64,000 bases of DNA, from assembly GCA_964577435.1 (NCBI GenBank), contig CAZNZD010000001.1:1-64000 (forward strand), written 5' to 3'. Below, piece by piece: positions 32,413-40,805 of this stretch. Positions within the stretch are counted from its first letter, which is position 1. Each line of letters begins with the position of its first letter. The position numbers and the translations under genes were made by a program. Below the pieces are notes generated by a model. It ran no database searches. It saw only the letters and a list, made by a program, of their open reading frames with translations, and was not told where the DNA came from. Origin of the DNA: MWDF01 sp964577435. GTDB taxonomy: Bacteria; Bacillota; DTU025; MWDF01.

Positions 32413-34563
32413 TTACGGGCGCGCGATGACCTTCGCATCGTTAGCCTTGAATGCCGATTCGCTGTAATAACGGATGCCCGTCTTCAGATCCAGGCTGTAG
32501 TGCTTCATGAAGTCCCACATGATCTCCGCGTGGCCGGCTATGTTGTTGTGGGCTTCATATAGGGTGAAGACGTATTCCAACACAGGGTACCCTTCGTTAT
32601 TGGCCCAGGTGAAGGTGCGGAAACGCGCCATGCTGGTGTTCCAGTCGGAGATATCCCCCACCTTGTTACCCATTGCGCCACCATTTAAGGCATTCCCCCC
32701 GCTGTACTCGATAGCGGCAAGGAGGTTCCCCTTTCCTAGCGAATTTGCGGTGGTGTAGTAATTCATCCACTTGGTTATGCCTGTAGGGGCGGCAGCGGTG
32801 CCTATGCTGTCCCAGATGATGTCTGCACCGGCGGCCTTGGCCTCCTCGGCGGTCGCATAACCAGGTATGCCGCGGTTCGAGTAGTTGCCCTCGCCGATGA
32901 CCAAGCCGACTGGGATGAAGCTGTTGCTCGCTCCGTCGGTACCCAGGTTGCCCGGGAAGTTGCTTGGATAAGCCGCAGCCAGTTGTTTGTTGGTCGTGGC
33001 GTCCATGGCCAGGTTGTTGGTGGCGCCGCCGCCGGCCGACTGACCGGTAGCATATATCCTGTTCATGTCAAAGCGGCCATCAGCTGCCAGGAAGTCCCTC
33101 ATGGCCGTGAACATGACCGTATTGCTGATGCTTGGCAGATTGCCTGTTCCAGGGGAGGCGGTGCGAGTCTGAAGGAAGATCGCAAAGCCATTCTCTGCCG
33201 CGACCTGCCACCACATTGTGGAATCCATGAACAGGTTGGAAGTCTGAGAAGCGCCATGCCATACCGTGACTACTGGTATATTGCTGTTTCCTGCAGTCTC
33301 AGGCACATACAGCAGAGTATCCATTACGTAGCCGCTGGGCAGTGTCAGGGTCTTGATGGTTATCGTGCCCTTAACCGGCTCCTTGTAGTTGCGTACTTTG
33401 GCCGATACGATGCCTGAGGCCTCCTTCTTCGCAGAGGTGAACCTTTCTACCTGGATTGCAGTGTAATCCAGGCGGTAATTGAGGGCGTTGCCGTAGCTGA
33501 TGGACACGTCATACCGTGAGTAATCCGTCAGCTGGTCGCGCAGCTCCCGGTTGAAGGCATAAGTACTGGTAGCGTCGCCCGCTATGGTTACAGTCGTAAC
33601 CTTGGAGATGGGACCGGCGAACTCCGTAGCCCATGTGTCCTTCTTCTGGGCAAACACGCTGCCGGTGGCGGTGATGCTGCCGAAAGCAGTCAACGTGACG
33701 TCGGCCGCAGCACCGGTGGCCTTATTGACTGTCCTCCAGTAATTGAGGCTGTCCGTACCCTTGTAGTTCACAAGCCATGTCGGTACGGGCATGTCGTCCT
33801 TCTCCAGCAGGCCCTCGAAGTCGCGGTGATTCTTGTTGACGATGTCCTGCAGCCGGGTGGCCATCTGGATCAATGCCTGCTGACGGTCGATGACTAGATT
33901 CCTGTCGCCGTCTGTCATGTGAGCCCAGCCGAAGGAGACGGAACCGATATCCGTAAGGGCGCTCGCCCCGACGGATGCTCCGTTCACGAAAGCCTGCGAG
34001 ATGACCAGATTCGGATTCTCGGCAGCCCATGCTTCCAGAGCAGCTGCACCTTCGCCGTAACCTTCCAGGTAGAAGACCCCGAAGGTGGTGAAATATGTCC
34101 CGACGCCGCCATGCTTGGCCTTGGCCGCATCGATATAAGCCTTCTCGTCCGGTATGCTGCCCCAAGTGCCGGTTGCTTTATCCGGCAACAGCAGGTAGAG
34201 ACACTCGCCAGTCTCATCGGCTATGCGCTTCCAGCCGCTGCTTATAAGCCAGCTGTCCACGTCCGACTTGTTGGGGACAGCTATGAAATGGAAGTAGGGA
34301 CGAAGCACCGCAGTCGCGGGAATATACCAGCGGACCTCGCGGTTGGCGAAGCTTCCATCCAGTGCGGAGTAGAAATATCCGGTGGTGGGAAGCTGATTGG
34401 CTTCAGTAACGTCACGCACGGGAACCGGTTCATCAGCTAAGTTCTTGGCTTTCAACTCACTCTCGGGCGCAGCATCGCCAACTGTAATGTCGGCAGACGT
34501 GGAGACCGCAGCCGCCATGGCCAGGATAAGCGCCAGAAGCACGACAAACCATCTCTGTTTCAT
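32413..34563 (-). CDS. Secreted esterase/depolymerase-like alpha/beta hydrolase
   Basis: This is a 716-residue exported protein with signal peptide MKQRWFVVLLALILAMAAAV, then STSA. The C-terminal half (from about residue 410) is an alpha/beta hydrolase resembling extracellular PHB depolymerase or feruloyl esterase-type enzymes: IPVVTVWHGASQTSN, nucleophile elbow YATGQSAGGGATN, and a late HNNIAGHAEIMWDFMKHYS containing the likely catalytic His. The N-terminal ~400 residues form a large domain without motifs I know (WYIPATAVLRPYFHFIAVPN, FTTFGVFYLEGYGEG), which may position the substrate. The substrate is unproven; polymer or ester cleavage outside the cell is the inference. AAAGGGG precedes the ATG. 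Confidence 0.75.
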   Translation of the reverse strand: MKQRWFVVLLALILAMAAAVSTSADITVGDAAPESELKAKNLADEPVPVRDVTEANQLPTTGYFYSALDGSFANREVRWYIPATAVLRPYFHFIAVPNKSDVDSWLISSGWKRIADETGECLYLLLPDKATGTWGSIPDEKAYIDAAKAKHGGVGTYFTTFGVFYLEGYGEGAAALEAWAAENPNLVISQAFVNGASVGASALTDIGSVSFGWAHMTDGDRNLVIDRQQALIQMATRLQDIVNKNHRDFEGLLEKDDMPVPTWLVNYKGTDSLNYWRTVNKATGAAADVTLTAFGSITATGSVFAQKKDTWATEFAGPISKVTTVTIAGDATSTYAFNRELRDQLTDYSRYDVSISYGNALNYRLDYTAIQVERFTSAKKEASGIVSAKVRNYKEPVKGTITIKTLTLPSGYVMDTLLYVPETAGNSNIPVVTVWHGASQTSNLFMDSTMWWQVAAENGFAIFLQTRTASPGTGNLPSISNTVMFTAMRDFLAADGRFDMNRIYATGQSAGGGATNNLAMDATTNKQLAAAYPSNFPGNLGTDGASNSFIPVGLVIGEGNYSNRGIPGYATAEEAKAAGADIIWDSIGTAAAPTGITKWMNYYTTANSLGKGNLLAAIEYSGGNALNGGAMGNKVGDISDWNTSMARFRTFTWANNEGYPVLEYVFTLYEAHNNIAGHAEIMWDFMKHYSLDLKTGIRYYSESAFKANDAKVIARP

Positions 34564-35448
34564 TGAATCGCCCCTTTCGATTGAGTGTTACATCTGCCGG
34601 CATCAGCGGGGGATTCACCTGGATGGCGGTTCCGCTCGCATCGCAATGGCAGAGTGCGTCTGATAGCGTGCCAGCTTGCCACAAGATCCTTCATGCATCT
34701 CCTGATCTAAGCTATGATAAGTCAGGCCAACTGGGAGGTCCCTTGGGTCTTGGATTTCCTTGCATCCATTCCTTATATAGTGCCGAGAGTGCCGTCTCGG
34801 CGCATCACCTCCCTTAATATGTGGAATCGCTCCGGTTGTATATTTGTCGTTCTACCAGGCATGTTTTGCGCTTCTTGCACAGTAGAATTCGAGTCTAAAT
34901 TTCATCTCTTATCTATCCAAGAGCTTCTCCGTGCTCTACCAGCTTAGGGAATTGCCCGTCTTCCTTTCGAGCGATCCGCAAGTGATATACTGATGATATA
35001 TCAACGATATAATAATTACTTCGACACACGATGGTCGTTTCCCTCGTTAATGCAACCATTAGATTTTAGAATATTTTCGCCAGGGCGATCTTGCCTGGCT
35101 GCATCTTGCGAGTATGCTGACAATTTGCTGTTGGGATGCCGTACAGGGCAAAACAGCACGCACCAACGCGCGCTGCCTAGCTTATCCTTCTATGCTTCAT
35201 TAGAACGCCTGATAGATTACAGATGGCATGTTGAAGCCTAATGTTATCCTTACCAATTCCAACTTCCATCGAGTCGCATCTACCGAAGCCCCGTTAGAAT
35301 CGCTCGCCCCTCTTGCTGCCCTCTGACTCCAGGAATCATCAGATCCCATCGCATCGCCGTCTGCACCCCTGTTTCTGACAGGCAGTAATCTATTAGCTGC
35401 CCGTAGCCTTCAGGCAACGGGCAGCTCGGGTTTCCTGCCAGGCGATCA
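34564..35448. other. Gene-less 885-base region
   Basis: No open frame here has a Shine-Dalgarno, plausible composition or recognisable motif. The stretch is more AT-rich than the flanks around 34820-35070. It contains a perfect palindrome TGATATATCA (34994-35003) closely followed by TATAAT (35008-35013) on the plus strand, and the hairpin at 35396-35425. A decayed gene or small RNA cannot be excluded. Confidence 0.4.
35396..35425 (-). terminator. Hairpin downstream of the cysteine synthase-like gene
   Basis: A perfect 9-bp stem (GCTGCCCGT / ACGGGCAGC) with a 12-nt loop begins 24 nt after the stop at 35449. The tail on the minus strand is TAATAGATT, only moderately T-rich. Confidence 0.55.
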
Positions 35449-36489
35449 TCACCTACAAGCTTCACAAGTCCTTCTTATCGCATCGAAGCCTATAAGCCTT
35501 ACATCGGGCGACTTGAAACCATCCTTAATCGGTTCGATCTTCATCAGGTCAGTGCTCAGGTACTTCTTGTTGTCGTCGGAGAATACGGTTACTACGTTTG
35601 CATCCTTGCCTATGATGTCCTGTACCGCAAGTGCGCCGAGGAAGTTGGCACCAGAGGATATGCCGACTGCGAGTCCCAACTCCTTGGCAAGCTTCTGCGC
35701 CATGATTATGGAGTCACCGTCATCAACGTCGATTACTTCATCAAGCTCTTCGACTTTAAGAATCGGAGGTATGAACTCATCCGAAATGCCCTGGATGCGA
35801 TGCTTGCCCACCTTGTACCCGACGGAGATGGTCGGTGAATTAGATGGTTCCAGGGGATGTAGTCTGATCCGAGGGTTCATGCTCCTTAGATATCTGCCTG
35901 TGCCCATTACTGTCCCGCCAGTTCCGACGCCTGCGACAAACGCGTCTGGCATCAAACCCCTGGACTGCATCTGGAACCAGATTTCCGGCCCCGTATGCAA
36001 GTAGTGGGCTTCCGGATTGTCGATGTTTGAGAACTGGTGCGGAAGGAAAGACGAACCGATGCTCTTTGCAAGCTCATCGGCAGCGGCAATGCTTCCCAGA
36101 AACCCGCCTTGCTCTTTGCTTATAAGCACTATGTCCGCCCCCAGGCTGCTGATTAGGTTCTTCCTTTCGGAGCTCATCCAGTCGGGCATGAATATTGTAA
36201 CGGGATGTCCAAGCGCCCTGCCGATGGCGGAAAAGGAGATCCCCGTATTTCCGCTTGTCGCCTCAATTATCATGTCACCCGGCTTCAGATTGCCGGTCTT
36301 GTATGCCTTAGAGATGACATGCAGGGCCATGCGGTCCTTTATGCTTCCCGTCATATTCAAGTTCTCGGACTTCGTGTATACTGTCCTCTTTTTACCCCTG
36401 TATTCGCACTCTATTGCCAGAAGGGGGGTGTTGCCAATGTATGCCGAAAGATTCTCTATGGCGGTGCTGGTTCGAGCTGCATACCCCAT
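35449..36489 (-). CDS. cysK: Cysteine synthase-family PLP enzyme
   Basis: This is a 346-residue fold-type II PLP enzyme. Motifs are LSAYIGNTPLL, the PLP lysine in MTGSIKDRMALHVI, phosphate-contact EATSGNTGIS, and GVGTGGTVMGTGRYL, then HRIQGISDEFIP as in O-acetylserine sulfhydrylases. It would make cysteine from O-acetylserine (or a related acceptor) and sulfide; cystathionine beta-synthase-type use is also possible. The ATG at 36489 has GGGGG 9 nt upstream; the ATG at 36495 and a longer frame to 36573 are alternatives. It ends a run of same-strand genes with a cystine importer and exported thioredoxin-fold protein, suggesting a cysteine-supply role. Confidence 0.85.
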   Translation of the reverse strand: MGYAARTSTAIENLSAYIGNTPLLAIECEYRGKKRTVYTKSENLNMTGSIKDRMALHVISKAYKTGNLKPGDMIIEATSGNTGISFSAIGRALGHPVTIFMPDWMSSERKNLISSLGADIVLISKEQGGFLGSIAAADELAKSIGSSFLPHQFSNIDNPEAHYLHTGPEIWFQMQSRGLMPDAFVAGVGTGGTVMGTGRYLRSMNPRIRLHPLEPSNSPTISVGYKVGKHRIQGISDEFIPPILKVEELDEVIDVDDGDSIIMAQKLAKELGLAVGISSGANFLGALAVQDIIGKDANVVTVFSDDNKKYLSTDLMKIEPIKDGFKSPDVRLIGFDAIRRTCEACR

Positions 36490-36746
36490 TTTCATATACC
36501 CCCACGAACTTAAGTCTATGAAGGCGGACTTTGAGCTGCTCCGTCTGCCCCTTACAATACTGCTGGCCCTCATGGATGCCCGATCCGCTTTCTTTGTTCA
36601 GCTCATGCTTATGGCAACCCGGACATCCCTTCGGCCTAAGCTACCAATCATCCCATCCAGGCCCTGAGAGATGCCGCTATGAGGCCAGGAAGGCATGCGG
36701 CATCTTCCCTGAAAAAGGAGGATGCCGCGTCCATGTGAAATCTCTG

Positions 36747-38114
36747 CTACTTGGCGATGGCCGCCAGCTGCCCGAAGAGGGCGTCAAGCGCTTCTGTGTA
36801 AGCCTTGTTGTTGACGCCTGTCCCACCGTTCTTGTCGACGTAGCCCGGCTGTATGTTCTCCCATGTGAACATAAGCTCTATCTGGCCGAGGATCGGGTCG
36901 GGATTGCCCTTGGCGTCCTTGCGGTCCTTGTTGTAGACAAAGACATAGGGCACCTGGAGTTTGTTTGCGGTCACAACTTTTCCTGCAGCGTCTGTGTACT
37001 GGACGTTGTTCTTGTCGATTGCATAGGCTGTCTCTATGCCGGGGAAGTACTTGAGGACAAGGTCTACATACATGTTCGCATACGCGTTCTTGGTATCGCG
37101 GACCTGAAGCACGTTGGAATCAAGCCTTGTGTCCCAAGTGTAGATCTTATCGATGTTGTACTTCTTTGCGTACTGGTTGACAAGCTTCACCACAGCCTGG
37201 GTGTTCGGGCACCATGGTCCGCCGAACATGAAGACGAAGTTGCCCGGGCTTTCCAGGATCTTGGTGAGCTCGTAATAGGATGTAGTCTGCATCACCCAGG
37301 GTTCATCCTTCGCATCTAGTATCGTAGCCTTCGCCCTTGCGTTGTAAGCAGTGCTGAAGTACTCGAAGTCGGTGAAAGTGTCAAGCTTGGCAGTCTTCTT
37401 GCCAAGTATGGACTTCGTCGATATCAGGTCGAATAGTGGGCGGATCTCCTTCTTGTAAGCTTCGATTTTAGCCGGGTCGTCCTTTCCGTTGGTCTGGAAG
37501 TCGGCCTCCCACCTCAGCATCTTCTCATAAGAGGCGAGTATGGGGGCGGGCTTGCCGTCAGCGGTGACGCCCTTCTTGTTGTAGATGAACAGGAAGGGCA
37601 CCTGCAGCTTGTTGGCTACTACGGTCTGACCCTCCGCGTTCACGTAACTTACATTGTTGACGTTCTTGTCATACAGGGTGACTATGTTGGGCAGGTACTT
37701 ATTCACAAGGTCTACATAAAGGTTGGCGTATGGGTTTTTGGTGTCGCGGATGTGCATGGAGGCTCCATCAAGCTTGAAGTCGAAGTTGTATATTGCCTCG
37801 ACCCCATACTCCTTCGCCACATCGTTGATCTGACCGATTACAGCCTGGGTGTTGCCGCACCAAGCTCCCCCGAACAGTATCATGTATGTGCCTTCGCTTT
37901 CGAACAGCTTTATCAGCTGGTCGTATGAGACCGTCCTGAAGACGGGTTCAGGGTCTGTCAGGTGGGGGAAATTGGCGCTGTTGAAGAACTGGTACGTCGC
38001 ATTGATTCCGGTCTTAGCCGCGGCTTCCGCGCCCGTTCCGACCCACAAGCTGGCTCCTATTGCCACAATGCAAAGCAGCAACATGGCCGCCCTAGTTAAT
38101 CTCCTTGCCATCAT
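36747..38114 (-). CDS. Exported tandem thioredoxin-fold protein with two WCxNT sites
   Basis: This is a 455-residue protein with signal peptide (MMARRLTRAAMLLLCIVAIG, cleavage near AEA). It contains two homologous thioredoxin-like halves. The first has FGGAWCGNTQAV (Cys86) and cis-proline site NKLQVPFLFIYNK (Pro173). The second has FGGPWCPNTQAV (Cys302) and NKLQVPYVFVYNK (Pro389). The Cys-to-Pro distance is 87 in both, about 40 longer than in plain thioredoxin, and the insert carries the shared RDTKN-x-YAN-x-YVDLV-x-KY. The resolving cysteine is Thr in both sites, so a monothiol, mixed-disulfide or binding role is likelier than a classic CxxC oxidoreductase. Its neighbours are a cystine-type importer and a cysteine synthase homologue. 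Confidence 0.82.
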   Translation of the reverse strand: MMARRLTRAAMLLLCIVAIGASLWVGTGAEAAAKTGINATYQFFNSANFPHLTDPEPVFRTVSYDQLIKLFESEGTYMILFGGAWCGNTQAVIGQINDVAKEYGVEAIYNFDFKLDGASMHIRDTKNPYANLYVDLVNKYLPNIVTLYDKNVNNVSYVNAEGQTVVANKLQVPFLFIYNKKGVTADGKPAPILASYEKMLRWEADFQTNGKDDPAKIEAYKKEIRPLFDLISTKSILGKKTAKLDTFTDFEYFSTAYNARAKATILDAKDEPWVMQTTSYYELTKILESPGNFVFMFGGPWCPNTQAVVKLVNQYAKKYNIDKIYTWDTRLDSNVLQVRDTKNAYANMYVDLVLKYFPGIETAYAIDKNNVQYTDAAGKVVTANKLQVPYVFVYNKDRKDAKGNPDPILGQIELMFTWENIQPGYVDKNGGTGVNNKAYTEALDALFGQLAAIAK

Positions 38115-38156
38115 CTTGCTCCCCTTTCGTTGAGTGCTGTAGTCCAGTGTGAATGA

Positions 38157-38402
38157 TTACGGGCACACTGCCCCGTCTGAGGATGGCGATTCCGCCTGAG
38201 GCGCAGCAACGCTGCCCGTATCTGGCGCCGCACCTGTAGCCGGAAGAAGTCCTCCTGGCAGTACATTGATTACCAGCCCTCCGCCAGAGCTTGGCGCGGC
38301 TGGTGCGAATGCATTCTTTTTCTGAAAATTGACCATGGTGAAAAGCCCGAAGCCGATGGCGACGAGCACTATAAAAAGTGCCACTGAATGCCTGTTTATC
38401 AA
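38157..38402 (-). CDS. Small anchored Ala/Pro/Gly-rich protein
   Basis: This is an 81-residue protein starting with TTG at 38402, with GGAGG 7 nt upstream. A single helix (SVALFIVLVAIGFGLFTMVNF) anchors it, with the rest outside: a low-complexity segment AFAPAAPSSGGGLVINVLPGG and a tail ending DGAVCP with one cysteine. It lies 42 nt before the tandem thioredoxin-fold gene on the same strand. The exposed terminal Cys makes it a candidate partner of that protein (inference). No family recognised. Confidence 0.6.
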   Translation of the reverse strand: MINRHSVALFIVLVAIGFGLFTMVNFQKKNAFAPAAPSSGGGLVINVLPGGLLPATGAAPDTGSVAAPQAESPSSDGAVCP

Positions 38403-38440
38403 CTAGTTACCTCCTCTCGAAAGGCAGATGCCAATCTCGC

Positions 38441-38590
38441 TTAGCTGCCGGCGTCAGGGTCGTATACTAGCTTGACTGACGCTTCCTCCTGTCCCGGCCG
38501 GCAATTCATGTGATCTTTGTCCACTATTGACACAGCATTGTATGTTCTAGCTTCTTTCGTGACTCTTAGCGGCTTGGCCGCTGAACTCAT
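38441..38590 (-). CDS. Possible small protein between importer and anchored protein
   Basis: This is a 49-residue open frame beginning MSSAAKPLRVTKEARTYNAV and ending YDPDAGS, with one cysteine in HMNCRPGQ. A GGTGGAG lies 11 nt upstream, which is a little long. It fills the 219-nt space between two genes of the same strand, which favours a real gene, but I know no homologue. Confidence 0.4.
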   Translation of the reverse strand: MSSAAKPLRVTKEARTYNAVSIVDKDHMNCRPGQEEASVKLVYDPDAGS

Positions 38591-38621
38591 GCCAGCCGCC
38601 ACTCCACCGATGTCAGTATCC

Positions 38622-40016
38622 TCATGCCGCCTCAGTCGTTTCCACGTCAGCCTTAGGATTGTCATATACAGTCTGATCTACTTCCTTCAGGATCCTGGCA
38701 GAGACCGCTCCCGCCACAAATGCATCTGATACGTTAAGCGCGGTGCGGCCCATGTCTATCAATGGCTCAATCGAGATCAGCAGGCCGGCGAGGGCTATGG
38801 GCAGGTTGAGCGCTGAAAGCACTATCAAAGCAGCGAACGTCGCCCCTCCTCCGACTCCGGCAACCCCGAACGAGCTAATGGCTGTTACTATCGCGACCGT
38901 AAACAGGAAGCCTATTCTAAACGGATCAATCCCGACTGTTGGTGCTATCATGACGGCCAGCATCGCAGGATAAATCCCGGCGCAGCCGTTCTGTCCGATA
39001 GCAATCCCGAAGGTGGCGGCGAAGTTCGCCACGCCCTCGGATATGCCCAGCTTCTTGGTCTGGGTCGAGACGGTCATAGGCAGCGTTCCTATGCTGGTGC
39101 GGGACGTGAATGCGAAGGCAAGCGTCGGGAACGCTTTCTTCAGGTAAGTCCATGGATTGTACTTGAACACAGCGAGAATGAACAGATGGACGATGAACAT
39201 GATTATGATTGCCGCATACGAGGCAATTACGAATTTTGCCAGATTCATGATTGCGTTAAAATCTGTGCCTGCAACCATTGAAGCCATCAAAGCCATAACA
39301 CCGAACGGCGTGAGCTTGAGGATCATCGTTGTCATCCTCATAGTCACTGCATAAGCTGCGTCCACAAGCTTCTGAACCAAATCGGTCTCGGCCGGGTATT
39401 TCTTCCTTGCTCCAAGAGTTGCCAGCCCGATGAAGGCTGAGAACACCACCACTGCTAACGTGGAAGTGTTTCTTGCCCCTGTCATGTCCTTAAACGGGTT
39501 TGTGGGAATGATCTCAAGAATCTTGTCAGGCAGCGATGTTGTTGCCTGTGCGGATGACTGCTGCAGCACTGCGGCCCTTTGTGCCTCGGCGGCACCGACA
39601 GTCAGCTCCCTTGCGTCAAGGCCGAAGGCCAGTGCTGAGACCTCGCCCACCATGGCTGCCACGCCGGCAGTAAGCACCAGCGTAAGGATTACGCTCAGGC
39701 TCATCTTGCCCAGGTTCTTCGAATCCTTGAGCTTCAGTATTGCCGATATGATTGAAACCATGACCAATGGAATGACTATCATGCGGAGAAGGTTCACATA
39801 CCCATTTCCCACCAGCCCATACCACGGAAGCGTGCCATCGATGACTTCCTGTTGCCCTTTGAAGGCGAACTGCAAAGCAAGGCCTAGTACTATTCCCAGG
39901 CCGAGCGCAATCAGCACACGCTTCGTGAATGACGCCTTCTTCACCTGCATCCAGTAGACAATTCCTAGCAATACTGCAAGTACGACGACGTTTATCACAA
40001 TATACAGATTTACCAT
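38622..40016 (-). CDS. tcyP: Cation:dicarboxylate/amino-acid symporter, L-cystine importer type
   Basis: This is a 464-residue integral membrane protein of the DAACS/SLC1 family with about eight helices and re-entrant loops. Family signatures are GNGYVNLLRMIVIPLVMVSIISAI, the serine-rich turn TSRTSIGTLPMTVS, GQNGCAGIYPAMLA and SFGVAGVGGGATFAALIVLSAL. The tail EVDQTVYDNP and overall layout resemble TcyP-type sodium:cystine symporters, but glutamate or dicarboxylate transport is not excluded. The ATG at 40016 has GGAGG 5 nt upstream. It heads a same-strand group with thioredoxin-fold and cysteine synthase-like genes, supporting cystine. Confidence 0.85.
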   Translation of the reverse strand: MVNLYIVINVVVLAVLLGIVYWMQVKKASFTKRVLIALGLGIVLGLALQFAFKGQQEVIDGTLPWYGLVGNGYVNLLRMIVIPLVMVSIISAILKLKDSKNLGKMSLSVILTLVLTAGVAAMVGEVSALAFGLDARELTVGAAEAQRAAVLQQSSAQATTSLPDKILEIIPTNPFKDMTGARNTSTLAVVVFSAFIGLATLGARKKYPAETDLVQKLVDAAYAVTMRMTTMILKLTPFGVMALMASMVAGTDFNAIMNLAKFVIASYAAIIIMFIVHLFILAVFKYNPWTYLKKAFPTLAFAFTSRTSIGTLPMTVSTQTKKLGISEGVANFAATFGIAIGQNGCAGIYPAMLAVMIAPTVGIDPFRIGFLFTVAIVTAISSFGVAGVGGGATFAALIVLSALNLPIALAGLLISIEPLIDMGRTALNVSDAFVAGAVSARILKEVDQTVYDNPKADVETTEAA

Positions 40017-40042
40017 GAGTTCCTCCAATACCCTTAGTAGTG

Positions 40043-40168
40043 TTAGACCTTGGTGTTTCCTTTATCCTCCGCTTCCTCCCCGCCTCTCCGAACCGGGCTC
40101 CCGGCTGCATCTATAATGGCTTCCACTTCGGATGCAGACCGCAAAGCGCCTATCTTGGCCGCCTCCAT
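40043..40168 (-). CDS. Possible 41-residue protein upstream of the symporter
   Basis: This is a short frame MEAAKIGALRSASEVEAIID followed by a charged tail ending EDKGNTKV. AAGAAGG lies only 2 nt from the ATG, a poor spacing. It ends 26 nt before the symporter start on the same strand. It could be a leader peptide or a small protein; evidence is thin. Confidence 0.3.
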   Translation of the reverse strand: MEAAKIGALRSASEVEAIIDAAGSPVRRGGEEAEDKGNTKV

Positions 40169-40805
40169 CACCTTCTTTCGGACTCATCAAACGAACGATG
40201 TATTTGAATGTATCAATATTCGCCCATTAGATTGGAAATCCTTCTGCAGGGATACTATTCTATCCCTGTCAAATCATTGTATTCATATGCCATCTCATAG
40301 GAGGATGGGTATCTTCTCCCTGATGTGCGAATAACCACAAGAAGGTGCGCGCAATCGGATGCGGCAATTACGACCGCCTCCCAATTTCTGTGAAATATGG
40401 GTGTCTCTCACGCCCGAAAGCAGCAGGAGGGGGCCTAAGCGCTCCATCTCATCCAGGCCATGTATGAGCCTCCGGTCTCTAACACGGAGAGGGGAAATGC
40501 ACCTGAGTCCTTACTTAGAGCGCGCTCCTAGAAGCGACAATATCGCTTCTGCCAAGATTCTGTGAGAGAGGCATATCGGGCGGTGAAATATATATTTACT
40601 TTCACCCTTAATAAGGTGGACAGACTGCTTCTTACCATTTATTATCATTTACAGATTGTATCTATTTGCTTCGAGCAGATCGTTGGGCGACTCATCACCT
40701 AAGCCGCCTCATCCTCCGGGAGCAGGGTTGCTACTGGTCGCCTGCCCCGGCCCCAACCTCTCAAGGCGCAATACTCTTCTCACCATCTGACAAAGGGGTG
40801 CGCAT
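40169..40805. promoter_or_regulatory. Divergent region between the symporter cluster and cas3
   Basis: These 637 bases hold no gene I can defend. On the symporter side is a perfect 8-bp inverted repeat CAGGGATA (40247-40254) / TATCCCTG (40261-40268) overlapping a minus-strand TTGACA (40266-40271), a candidate operator. On the cas side is AT-rich sequence with GTGAAA/TTTCAC (40583-40605) and the near-palindrome CACCCTTAATAAGGTG (40603-40618), plausible parts of the cas promoter. A clear -35/-10 pair for cas3 is not evident. Confidence 0.4.

Noticed and set aside
34993..35241. 82-codon plus-strand frame
   Set aside because: No Shine-Dalgarno, no coding-like composition, and no recognisable motif.
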